Positions 1 through 8,477 of a stretch of DNA of 9,841 nucleotides are shown one piece after another. How positions within the stretch are numbered: position 1 is the first letter of the stretch; every line of letters begins with the position of its first letter. The notes under the pieces were generated by a model, which saw only the letters and a program-made list of their open reading frames with translations, had not been told where the DNA came from and made no database searches. This DNA is from Pseudomonadota bacterium (GTDB lineage Bacteria; Pseudomonadota; Alphaproteobacteria; Rhizobiales; Rhizobiaceae). The stretch spans positions 1 to 9,841 of the forward strand of contig JAEZXX010000114.1 in the NCBI GenBank assembly GCA_023419535.1, in the 5' to 3' direction. The translations under genes and the position numbers were made by a program.

Positions 1-1
1 C

Positions 2-26
2 CGCCCCCCCCCGCCCGGGGGGGGCG
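2..26. repeat. GC-only hairpin upstream of urtB at the window edge
   Basis: Positions 2-11 pair perfectly with 17-26 (10 bp, all G-C) around the 5-base loop CGCCC. The stem is essentially a run of nine C facing a run of eight G. No T tract follows, so it does not look like an intrinsic terminator. In operons where a binding-protein gene precedes its permease genes, a stem-loop in that gap can stabilise the upstream mRNA; this is a possible role if urtA lies just upstream. Homopolymers at a contig edge can also be an assembly artefact. Confidence 0.45.
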
Positions 27-88
27 TCTCTGCCCTGCGTGCGACCGCAGGACCGCCGCGTCTCGAAGCGAACCGGACGAAAGAGACC

Positions 89-1690
89 ATGACCCGCCTG
101 TTTCGGCATCTGGCGCTTTTCCTGGCGCTTCTTCTCGCGCCGTCCGCCTCCGCGCAGGAGACCCTTCGCCCCCTCGTCGACGCGCTGGGAACGGCGAACG
201 GCTTCGACGGGCTGGAGAGCGCGATCGCCGATCTCGCGGCGACGGGCGATCCGGCCGCGGCCGGGGTTCTGCGGCAGCTTTCCGAGGGCAATCTCGTGGT
301 CCGCGACGGCACCGTCCTGATCGGCGTGCGCGACGGGCGCGACTACACCCTGACCGATCCGCTGACCGGCGAGGCGAGGGGCGAAGCCGGCCGGCGCGAT
401 GTCGACGCCATCCGCGTCAACAACCGCGTGCGCCGCGCCGTCACCGCCGCCATGGGCTCGCTCACGCTCCAGAGCGACAATCCGGCCCAGCGCCGGCAGG
501 CCGCGCAGGCGATCTTCGCCGCGCGCGACGCCACCGCCATTGAGGCGCTGGACGCCGCCATCGCGGCCGAACAGGACGCCGCCATCGCGACCCTGATGCG
601 GCAGGCCCGCGCCAGCGCGCTTCTCTCCTCCGACGCCCCAGAGGCCGAGAAGGTCGAGGCGGTGCAAACCATCGCCGCTCGCGGCGACCGCGAGGCGCTG
701 GTGCTCCTGAATGCCCTCGCCGCCGAGCCGGGCGAGCTGGGCGAAGCGGCGAGCGCCGGCATCGCCTCGATCGAGAGCCGGCTCGCGCTCGTCGACATGG
801 GCCAGAACGTCTTCTACGGCCTGTCGCTCGGCTCGGTGCTGCTGCTCGCGGCCATCGGCCTCGCCGTCACCTTCGGCGTCATGGGCGTCATCAACATGGC
901 GCACGGCGAGATGGTGATGATCGGCGCCTACACGACCTTCGTCGTCCAGCAGTTCCTGCGCGCCAACGCGCCCGGCCTGATGGACTATTCGCTCCTGGTG
1001 GCGCTGCCCGCCGCCTTCCTCGTCGCGGGCGCGATCGGCATCGCCATCGAGCGCGGGGTGATCCGCTGGCTCTACGGCCGGCCGCTGGAGACGCTGCTCG
1101 CCACCTGGGGCATCGCATTGATCCTTCAGCAGGCGACGCGCACGACCTTCGGAGCCACCAATCGCGAGGTCTCCAATCCGTCTTGGATGTCGGGCACGAT
1201 CGACGTGCTCGGCATGCAGCTGACCGCCAACCGCCTCGTCATCATCGGCTTCTCGCTCGCCGTCCTCTTTGGGCTGATGGCCCTGATGCGCTGGACCGCC
1301 TTCGGCCTCCAGATGCGCGCGGTGACGCAGAACCGGCGCATGGCGGCCGCGATGGGCATCCGGACGCCGTGGACGGACGCCATGACCTTCGGTCTCGGCT
1401 CGGGGATCGCGGGGCTGGCCGGCGTCGCGCTTTCCCAGATCGACAACGTCTCGCCGAACCTCGGCCAGAGCTACATCATCGACAGCTTCCTGGTGGTCGT
1501 CTTCGGCGGGGTCGGCTCGCTCTGGGGCACCTTGACCGCGGCGATGACGCTGGGCGTCGTCAACAAATTCCTCGAGCCCTATGCCGGCGCCGTCCTCGCC
1601 AAGGTCCTCGTCCTCGTCCTCGTGATCCTGTTCATCCAGAAGAAGCCCCGCGGCCTCTTCGCCCAGAAGGGAAGGGCGGTGGAAGCATGA
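89..1690 (+). CDS. urtB: Urea ABC transporter permease UrtB
   Basis: First membrane subunit of the high-affinity urea ABC transporter (UrtABCDE, branched-chain amino acid transporter type). The 533-residue product has a signal peptide (about residues 1-22, hydrophobic core followed by ASA|Q). A soluble, Ala-rich helical region (about 23-235) that should be extracytoplasmic follows, then a LivH-type permease domain (about 238-520) with multiple membrane segments and the family-typical stretch INMAHGEMVMIGAY (268-281). The long N-terminal soluble domain ahead of the permease is characteristic of UrtB and separates it from plain LivH, which is near 300 residues. The ATG at 89 is chosen because it begins a clear signal peptide; only a weak purine-rich tract (79-86) precedes it. 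The stop overlaps the urtC start (ATGA, 1687-1690). UrtA, the binding protein, is not in the window and is expected just upstream. Family assignment is confident from length, architecture and neighbours. Confidence 0.95.
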   Translation: MTRLFRHLALFLALLLAPSASAQETLRPLVDALGTANGFDGLESAIADLAATGDPAAAGVLRQLSEGNLVVRDGTVLIGVRDGRDYTLTDPLTGEARGEAGRRDVDAIRVNNRVRRAVTAAMGSLTLQSDNPAQRRQAAQAIFAARDATAIEALDAAIAAEQDAAIATLMRQARASALLSSDAPEAEKVEAVQTIAARGDREALVLLNALAAEPGELGEAASAGIASIESRLALVDMGQNVFYGLSLGSVLLLAAIGLAVTFGVMGVINMAHGEMVMIGAYTTFVVQQFLRANAPGLMDYSLLVALPAAFLVAGAIGIAIERGVIRWLYGRPLETLLATWGIALILQQATRTTFGATNREVSNPSWMSGTIDVLGMQLTANRLVIIGFSLAVLFGLMALMRWTAFGLQMRAVTQNRRMAAAMGIRTPWTDAMTFGLGSGIAGLAGVALSQIDNVSPNLGQSYIIDSFLVVVFGGVGSLWGTLTAAMTLGVVNKFLEPYAGAVLAKVLVLVLVILFIQKKPRGLFAQKGRAVEA

Positions 1691-2847
1691 TCGCGCACCG
1701 TCTCCTCGGCAATCTCGGCGGCCGCATCTTCGTCGCCGTCCTCGTGATCGCGGCGATCTTCATGCCGCTGTCGAACGCGCTCCTGTCGCCCGGCGACGCA
1801 CTCTACGTGCCGACGACCTGGGTCGTTCTGCTCGGCCGCTGGCTGGCCTTCGCGCTGCTGGCGCTCGCGCTCGACCTCGTCTGGGGCTATTGCGGCATCC
1901 TCAGCCTAGGCCACGGCGCCTTCTTCGCGCTCGGCGGCTACGCCATCGGCATGCACATGATGCGCGAGATCGGCCCGCGGGGCGTCTACGGCAACCCGGT
2001 GCTGCCCGACTTCATGGTCTTCCTGAACTGGACCGAGCTGCCCTGGTACTGGTGGGGCTTCGGCAATTTCTGGTTCGCCGCCCTGATGACGATGGTGGTC
2101 CCGGGAACGCTCGCCTTCGTCTTAGGCTGGTTCGCCTTTCGAAGCCGCGTCACCGGCGTCTATCTCTCGATCATCACGCAGGCGATGACCTTCGCGCTGA
2201 TGCTCGCCTTCTTCCGAAACGAGATGGGCTTCGGCGGCAACAACGGGCTGAACGATTTTCGCGACATTCTCGGCTTCGACCTTCGGGCCCGCGAGACGCG
2301 CGTCGCGCTCTTCTCCATGACCGCGCTGGCGCTGGCCGCCGGCTATCTGACGGCGCGTGCCGTCGTCACCTCCAAGCTCGGTCTCGTGCTGATCGCCGTG
2401 CGCGACGCCGAAAGCCGGGCCCGCTTCCTCGGTTACCGCGTCGAGCGCTTCAAACTCTTCGTCTTCACGCTCTCGGCGGTCATGGCGGGGATCGCGGGCG
2501 CTCTGTACGTGCCGCAGACCGGCATCATCAATCCGGGCGAGTTCGCGCCGGCGAACTCGATCGAGGCGGTGATCTGGGTCGCCGTCGGCGGGCGCGGCAC
2601 GCTCTGGGGCGCAGCGCTCGGCGCCATCCTCGTCAACGCCGCCAAGAGCTGGCTGACGGGCTTTGCGCCCGGCCTCTGGCTTTTCGCGCTGGGCGGCCTC
2701 TTCGTCGCCGTCACCTTGTTCCTGCCGCGTGGGCTCGTCGGGACGGTCGAACATGGCTGGGGCGCGCTGGCGGAGCGTCGCAAGGCGCGGGCCGCCGCCA
2801 GGGGCGGCGCCGAGCCGGCCGAGCCGAACCCGGCACCAGCGGAGTAG
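1687..2847 (+). CDS. urtC: Urea ABC transporter permease UrtC
   Basis: Second membrane subunit of the urea importer, a LivM-type permease of 386 residues. Starting at the ATG that overlaps the urtB stop gives a product of usual family length; the reading frame is open further upstream, but that part is an out-of-frame translation of urtB. Visible features are an N-terminal membrane segment (about 13-33), the LivM-type stretch LSLGHGAFFALGGYA (72-86), a Trp/Tyr-rich loop near 115-130 as usual in UrtC, several later membrane segments, and the closing LivM-like FLPRGLVG motif. The last 30 or so residues are a charged, Ala/Arg/Pro-rich cytoplasmic tail. GGAAG and an upstream AAGGGAAGGG tract (about 1667-1676) provide purines before the start. 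The protein should pair with UrtB to form the channel energised by UrtD and UrtE. Confidence 0.95.
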   Translation: MIAHRLLGNLGGRIFVAVLVIAAIFMPLSNALLSPGDALYVPTTWVVLLGRWLAFALLALALDLVWGYCGILSLGHGAFFALGGYAIGMHMMREIGPRGVYGNPVLPDFMVFLNWTELPWYWWGFGNFWFAALMTMVVPGTLAFVLGWFAFRSRVTGVYLSIITQAMTFALMLAFFRNEMGFGGNNGLNDFRDILGFDLRARETRVALFSMTALALAAGYLTARAVVTSKLGLVLIAVRDAESRARFLGYRVERFKLFVFTLSAVMAGIAGALYVPQTGIINPGEFAPANSIEAVIWVAVGGRGTLWGAALGAILVNAAKSWLTGFAPGLWLFALGGLFVAVTLFLPRGLVGTVEHGWGALAERRKARAAARGGAEPAEPNPAPAE

Positions 2848-2853
2848 AGCGCG

Positions 2854-3690
2854 ATGGACACGATCACGAACGCGCCGCGCCTTTCTCCGCACCCTTGGGC
2901 CACCGCCATGGCGGAACAGGCGGAAGCGACGGCTCGGCTGGCACCGGGCCGGGGCGAGACGCTGCTCTATCTCGACGGCGTCTCGAAGAGCTTCGACGGC
3001 TTCAAGGCGATCAACGACCTGTCGCTCGTCATCGCCAAAGGCGAGATGCGGGCCATCATCGGCCCGAACGGGGCAGGCAAGACGACGATGATGGACATCG
3101 TCACCGGCAAGACGCGCCCCGACAAGGGCGACGTCTACTTCCGCGGCGACGTCGACCTGACGGCGCACGACGAGGCGGAGATCGCCAACATGGGCATCGG
3201 CCGCAAGTTCCAGAAGCCGACGGTCTTCGAGAACCACACGGTCCGCGACAATCTCAAGCTCGCGCTCGCCGGTTCGCGCGGCGTGTTTCCCGCGCTCTTC
3301 CACCGTGGTGCTGCTTCCGAGCGCGCGCGCATCGACGAGATCCTCGAGCTGACCCGGCTGGGCGATCGGCGGGGCGACAAGGCCGCCGGCCTTTCCCACG
3401 GCCAGAAGCAGTGGCTGGAGATCGGAATGCTGCTCGCGCAGGACCCGGAGCTTCTTCTCGTCGACGAGCCGGTGGCCGGGATGACCGACGCCGAGACCGA
3501 AGAGACCGCGCGGCTCCTGAAGCACATCGCGCGGGACCATTCGGTGGTGGTGGTGGAGCACGACATGCACTTCGTGCGCGAGCTCGGCGTCAAGGTCACG
3601 TGCCTCCACGAGGGGCATGTCCTGGCGGAGGGAACGCTCGACGCGGTCTCGGCGAACCCGCGCGTCGTCGAAGTCTATCTGGGGCGGTGA
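2854..3690 (+). CDS. urtD: Urea ABC transporter ATP-binding protein UrtD
   Basis: Cytoplasmic ATPase subunit (LivG type) of the urea importer, 278 residues. All ABC motifs are visible: Walker A GPNGAGKTT (70-78), Q-loop Gln120, signature LSHGQ (180-184, with His in place of the usual second Gly, as in other UrtD proteins), Walker B LLLVDEP with Glu205 (200-206) and H-loop His236. The insert between Q-loop and signature and the end ..EVYLGR are LivG/UrtD-like. The start at 2854 lies 6 bases after urtC, but the first 38 residues precede the ABC fold and look unstructured; an internal Met19 is an alternative start that would bring the length closer to the usual 250 or so. Ribosome-binding sequence before 2854 is weak, so coupling to urtC translation is likely. 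Confidence 0.95.
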   Translation: MDTITNAPRLSPHPWATAMAEQAEATARLAPGRGETLLYLDGVSKSFDGFKAINDLSLVIAKGEMRAIIGPNGAGKTTMMDIVTGKTRPDKGDVYFRGDVDLTAHDEAEIANMGIGRKFQKPTVFENHTVRDNLKLALAGSRGVFPALFHRGAASERARIDEILELTRLGDRRGDKAAGLSHGQKQWLEIGMLLAQDPELLLVDEPVAGMTDAETEETARLLKHIARDHSVVVVEHDMHFVRELGVKVTCLHEGHVLAEGTLDAVSANPRVVEVYLGR

Positions 3691-3711
3691 GAATGGCTCC
3701 GCGTCTCTCCC

Positions 3712-3874
3712 CGCGCGCTTCGCGCGCCCCCTCATCCGGTTTGCTGCGCAAACCACCTTCTCCCCGCCGGGGAGAAGAATGGCGCCTCCTTCGGCGACGT
3801 CCGCGACGCGATTCTTCTCCCTTGCGGGGAGAAGGTGGCCCGCAGGGCCGGATGAGGGGGCGGCGAAGCCGCCC
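3712..3874. repeat. RIME-like composite palindromic repeat between urtD and urtE
   Basis: This fills most of the roughly 210-base gap inside the operon. Two long arms are inverted copies of each other: 3727-3739 matches the reverse complement of 3848-3860 (13 of 13), 3753-3765 matches 3826-3838 (13 of 13), and 3770-3780 matches 3811-3821 (11 of 11), around a central 30 bases (3781-3810). Each arm also folds by itself: 3757-3765 with 3769-3777 (9 bp, loop GCC) and 3814-3821 with 3827-3834 (8 bp, loop TTGCG). Small hairpins flank them at 3712-3717/3721-3726 and 3858-3864/3868-3874. The CTCATCCG plus CTTCTCCCC theme is that of rhizobial intergenic mosaic elements (RIME-type) common in Hyphomicrobiales. 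In the transcript it could form a strong structure that affects mRNA decay or relative output of urtE and later genes; that role is inference. Confidence 0.85.
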
Positions 3875-3898
3875 GGCCGTCTCACGAAAGTTCGCCCC

Positions 3899-4594
3899 AT
3901 GCTGAGCGTCTCCAACGTCGATCTCTACTACGGCGCGGCGCAGGCACTGCGCTCGGTCTCGCTCGAGGCGAAAGCCGGCGAGATCACCTGCGTCCTCGGC
4001 CGCAACGGCGTCGGCAAGACGAGCCTGATGCGCGCCGTCGTCGGTCAGCAGCCGATCCGGCGCGGGGAGATCCGCTTCGCCGAGACGGACCTGAAGCGCG
4101 CCGCGCCATACAACCGGGCTCGTGCGGGAATCGGCTTCGTGCCGCAGGGGCGCGAGATCTTCCCGCTGCTCACCGTGCGTGAAAACCTTCAGACGGGATT
4201 TGCGCCGCTGAAGCGCTCCGAGCGGACGATCCCGGCCCACGTCTTCGAGCTCTTTCCGGTGCTCGCCGAGATGATGAACCGGCGCGGCGGCGACCTCTCC
4301 GGCGGCCAGCAGCAGCAGCTCGCCATCGGCCGCGCGCTCGTCATGCGTCCGAAGCTCCTCGTCCTCGACGAGCCGACCGAGGGCATCCAACCCTCGATCA
4401 TCAAGGACATCGGCCGGGCGATCCGCTGGCTGCGGGACGAGACCGGCATGGCGATCCTGCTCGTCGAGCAGTATCTCGACTTCTGCCGCGAACTCGCCGA
4501 CCGCGTGACGATCCTGGATCGCGGCCGCGTCGTCTTCGAGGGCGTGGGCCCCGATCTCGACCGCGAGGACGTGCGCCGGCACCTGACCGTCTGA
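3899..4594 (+). CDS. urtE: Urea ABC transporter ATP-binding protein UrtE
   Basis: Second ATPase (LivF type) of the urea importer, 231 residues, the usual length. Motifs are Walker A GRNGVGKTS (34-42), Q-loop Gln83, signature LSGGQ (133-137) and Walker B LLVLDEP with Glu158 (153-159). The H-loop position carries Gln191 in LLVEQY instead of His, which is normal for LivF/UrtE-type subunits and suggests an asymmetric ATPase pair in which UrtD supplies the canonical histidine. The ATG at 3899 is chosen because the ABC fold begins at once (MLSVSNVDLYYG); the frame is open upstream through the repeat, but that extension is repeat-derived and not protein-like. No strong ribosome-binding sequence is seen ahead of it. 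The stop shares one base with the ureD start (TGATG at 4592-4596), linking transporter and urease genes in one unit. Confidence 0.95.
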   Translation: MLSVSNVDLYYGAAQALRSVSLEAKAGEITCVLGRNGVGKTSLMRAVVGQQPIRRGEIRFAETDLKRAAPYNRARAGIGFVPQGREIFPLLTVRENLQTGFAPLKRSERTIPAHVFELFPVLAEMMNRRGGDLSGGQQQQLAIGRALVMRPKLLVLDEPTEGIQPSIIKDIGRAIRWLRDETGMAILLVEQYLDFCRELADRVTILDRGRVVFEGVGPDLDREDVRRHLTV

Positions 4595-5466
4595 TGGGGG
4601 CTGTCGTCCATTCCGCCCTCTTCGAATCGGAAAGGGCCGTGTACGCCTCGTTCCCGATGACCGAGCCGTTCGAGCGACCGAAGATGCAGCGCGCATGGGG
4701 GGAGGCCGTCGCCGAGATCGGCACCGGCCCCACCCGCTCGCGCCTGTTGCGCCTGCGTCAGGCGGGCTCGCTCCGGCTGCGCTTTCCGCGCGTCGCCCGG
4801 GGACCGGTCGAGGCGGTCCTCGTCAACACGGCCGGCGGTCTCGCCGGCGGCGACCGGCTGGCGCAGCGTTTCGCCGTCGGTCCGCAGGCCGAGCTCTCCG
4901 TCGTCACCCAGGCCTGCGAGCGCGTCTACGCCTCGCTCGGGGCCGAGGCCCGGATCCGAACCGACATCACGGTCGGCGAAGGGGGCGCGCTCGCATGGCT
5001 GCCGCAGGAGACGATCCTCTTCGACCGCGCGCGCCTGACACGCGAACTCCATGTCGACGCGGCGGCGACGAGCCGGCTGCTCCTGTGCGAAAGCGTCATC
5101 CTCGGCCGCGAGGCGATGGGCGAGAGCGTGCGCGAGGGCGCCTTGCGCGACCGCTGGCGCGTGCGGATCGACGGGCGGCTCGCCTTCGCCGACGATCTGC
5201 GCCTGGAGGGGGACATCGCGCGGCTGACCGCCGTCCGCGCCTCTCTCGATGGCAACCTCGCCTTCGCCACCGTTCTGGCCCAAGCGACGGAGCCCGACAT
5301 GGGATCCCTGCGACGCGCTCTGGGCCCGGCGAGCGGCGCCAGCCGCATCGACGGTTTGACGATCGTGCGGATCGTTGCACCGAGCGGCATCGCCTTGCGC
5401 AAAATTCTGATTCCCGCGCTGCAGCATCTCGCCTCCGGGCCGCTTCCGCGCCTATGGTCGATGTGA
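4594..5466 (+). CDS. ureD: Urease accessory protein UreD
   Basis: Urease maturation chaperone that binds the UreABC apoenzyme and, with UreF and UreG, helps deliver nickel to the active site. The 290-residue product has the family-typical NTAGGLAGGD (78-87), TQACERVYAS (105-114), WLPQETILF (135-143) and LGREAMGE (170-177) motifs. The ATG at 4594 overlaps the urtE stop, favouring coupled translation, but conserved sequence starts only near residue 35, and Met22 (4657) or Met31 are possible starts; UreD proteins usually have about 270-280 residues. No convincing ribosome-binding site separates the options. Position directly before ureA is the common arrangement. Product identity is confident, the exact start less so. 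Confidence 0.93.
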   Translation: MGAVVHSALFESERAVYASFPMTEPFERPKMQRAWGEAVAEIGTGPTRSRLLRLRQAGSLRLRFPRVARGPVEAVLVNTAGGLAGGDRLAQRFAVGPQAELSVVTQACERVYASLGAEARIRTDITVGEGGALAWLPQETILFDRARLTRELHVDAAATSRLLLCESVILGREAMGESVREGALRDRWRVRIDGRLAFADDLRLEGDIARLTAVRASLDGNLAFATVLAQATEPDMGSLRRALGPASGASRIDGLTIVRIVAPSGIALRKILIPALQHLASGPLPRLWSM

Positions 5467-5485
5467 AGAGGCAAGAGGACCGCCT

Positions 5486-5788
5486 ATGCAGCTGACGCCC
5501 CGCGAGAAGGACAAGCTCCTCGTCTCCATGGCCGCGAACGTCGCGCGCCGCCGGCTGGAGCGCGGCGTGAAGCTGAACCATCCCGAAGCCATCGCCCTCA
5601 TCACCGACTTCGTCGTGGAGGGCGCGCGCGACGGGCGCTCCGTCGCCGACCTGATGGAGGCGGGCGCCCACGTGATCACCCGCGACCAAGTGATGGAGGG
5701 GATCGCCGAGATGATTCACGACGTGCAGGTCGAGGCGACCTTTCCCGACGGCACGAAGCTCGTGACCGTCCACGAGCCGATCCGCTGA
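5486..5788 (+). CDS. ureA: Urease gamma subunit UreA
   Basis: Smallest structural subunit of three-chain bacterial urease (urea + H2O to ammonia and carbamate, then CO2), cytoplasmic. At 100 residues it is the standard length. Recognisable stretches are MQLTPREKDKLLV at the N-terminus, ARRRLERGVKLNHPEAIALI in the first helical part, and VQVEATFPDGTKLVTVHEPI at the C-terminus. A good ribosome-binding sequence AGAGGA (5474-5479) sits 6 bases ahead of the ATG. It lies 19 bases after ureD and 20 bases before the HupE/UreJ gene. The sequence shows no missing or unusual segment. Confidence 0.97.
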   Translation: MQLTPREKDKLLVSMAANVARRRLERGVKLNHPEAIALITDFVVEGARDGRSVADLMEAGAHVITRDQVMEGIAEMIHDVQVEATFPDGTKLVTVHEPIR

Positions 5789-5808
5789 ACGCGAGAAGGA
5801 CACAGCCC

Positions 5809-6390
5809 ATGAAGACCAGAACCGGCATCCTCGCGCTCGGCGCACTGCTCGCCATGAGCGCGCCGGCCCTTGCCCATCTCGATCCGGCCGAGCACGGCTC
5901 GTTCATGGCCGGCGCGACCCACCCGCTCTTCGGCGTCGACCACGTGCTGGCCATGGTCGCGGTCGGCCTGTGGGCGGCGCTTCTCGGGGGGCGCGCCGTC
6001 GCAACCGTTCCGGCCGCCTTCGTCGCGGCGATGGTCGGCGGGTTCCTCCTCTCCATGGCGGGCGTCCCGCTGCCCTTCGTGGAGCCGGCGATCCTCGCCT
6101 CGGTCGTGGCGATCGGGCTTCTGGTGGCGATGGCGGTGCGCATTCCGGTGGGCGCTTGCGCGGCCCTCGTCGGGGTCTTCGCGATCTTCCACGGTCATGC
6201 GCATGGCGGCGAGATCGGATCGGCGACGGCCTTCGCCTATCTGGCCGGCTTCGCCCTTTCGACCGCGTTCCTCCACGCCGGCGGAGTCGCGCTCGGGCTC
6301 GTCCTCGGACGGCTCGGCGGGCTTCGTGCGACGCGCCTGCTCGGCGCGGCGACTGCCGCATCCGGCCTCTATCTGATGGTCGCGGCATGA
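5809..6390 (+). CDS. ureJ: HupE/UreJ family membrane protein, probable nickel transporter
   Basis: A 193-residue inner-membrane protein of the HupE/UreJ family, members of which are implicated in nickel transport for hydrogenase or urease. It has a cleavable-looking signal peptide ending ALA|H (about residues 1-22), then about six hydrophobic segments. The family hallmark HPLFGVDH (38-45) is present just after the signal, with a second His-rich motif FHGHAHGGE (127-135) and His156 in FLHAGG; these are plausible metal ligands. A strong ribosome-binding sequence GAGAAGGA (5793-5800) precedes the ATG by 8 bases. The gene is embedded between ureA and ureB and overlaps the ureB start (ATGA, 6387-6390), so it should be made with the enzyme. 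Nickel as substrate is inferred from family and context; the symbol ureJ follows that context, and hupE would also be used. Confidence 0.9.
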   Translation: MKTRTGILALGALLAMSAPALAHLDPAEHGSFMAGATHPLFGVDHVLAMVAVGLWAALLGGRAVATVPAAFVAAMVGGFLLSMAGVPLPFVEPAILASVVAIGLLVAMAVRIPVGACAALVGVFAIFHGHAHGGEIGSATAFAYLAGFALSTAFLHAGGVALGLVLGRLGGLRATRLLGAATAASGLYLMVAA

Positions 6391-6698
6391 TCCCCGGCGA
6401 GGTGATTCCGGCGCCCGGGGAGATCGAGCTGAACGCCGGTTCTCGCTCGACGGAGCTCGAAGTCGCCAACACCGGCGACCGCCCGATCCAGGTCGGCTCG
6501 CACTATCATTTCGCCGAAACCAACGCCGCGCTCCGCTTCGACCGGGCGGCCGCTCGCGGCCTTCGCCTCGACATCGCGGCCGGCACGGCGGTGCGCTTCG
6601 AGCCGGGCCAGTCGCGGCTCGTGCGCCTCGTCCCGCTCGGCGGCGCCCGACGCGTCTTCGGCTTCAACGCCCGGATCATGGGCGCGCTCGACGCCTGA
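6387..6698 (+). CDS. ureB: Urease beta subunit UreB
   Basis: Second structural urease subunit, 103 residues, standard for the separate beta chain. Family-typical stretches are MIPGEVIPAPGEIELNAG at the start, VGSHYHFAETN in the middle and RFEPGQSRLVRLVPLGG followed by RRVFGFN near the end. The start is the ATG overlapping the HupE/UreJ stop; the longer open frame upstream is an out-of-frame reading of that gene. Translation is therefore probably coupled to the membrane protein. A 48-base gap follows before ureC. The subunit binds UreC and UreA in the (UreABC)3 assembly and carries no catalytic metal ligand. Confidence 0.97.
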   Translation: MIPGEVIPAPGEIELNAGSRSTELEVANTGDRPIQVGSHYHFAETNAALRFDRAAARGLRLDIAAGTAVRFEPGQSRLVRLVPLGGARRVFGFNARIMGALDA

Positions 6699-6746
6699 GG
6701 GCGCCTCGCCCCGACCAACAACGACCATCCTTCTTCGGAGACGAGC

Positions 6747-8459
<1,713 letters not shown>

Positions 8460-8477
8460 GACGGCGCCGCCGGCCGC

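Noticed and set aside
2939..2960. TGGCAC match that could be half of a sigma-54 promoter, of interest because urea operons are often under NtrC control
   Set aside because: No TTGC element follows at the required spacing, and the site lies inside urtD. A nitrogen-regulated promoter would be expected upstream of urtA, outside the window.
3757..3834. Hairpins between urtD and urtE as an intrinsic terminator
   Set aside because: Neither stem is followed by a T tract, and both belong to a symmetric repeat; downstream genes remain in the same orientation with overlapping junctions, so full termination here is unlikely.
3617..3898. Open frame upstream of and continuous with urtE, which would add 94 residues to UrtE
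   Set aside because: It begins inside urtD in another frame and passes through the palindromic repeat; the residues are Arg/Ser/Pro-rich with no family likeness, while the ABC fold starts exactly at the ATG at 3899.
1890..3905. 671-codon + strand frame overlapping urtC and urtD
   Set aside because: Arg/Pro/Ala-rich translation spanning two real genes and the repeat; caused by high GC content.
2122..3915. 597-codon open frame on the - strand opposite urtC and urtD
   Set aside because: Long opposite-strand frames are common in very GC-rich DNA. The translation is Arg/Asp/His-rich without a fold, and the + strand encodes clear ABC transporter proteins with all motifs.
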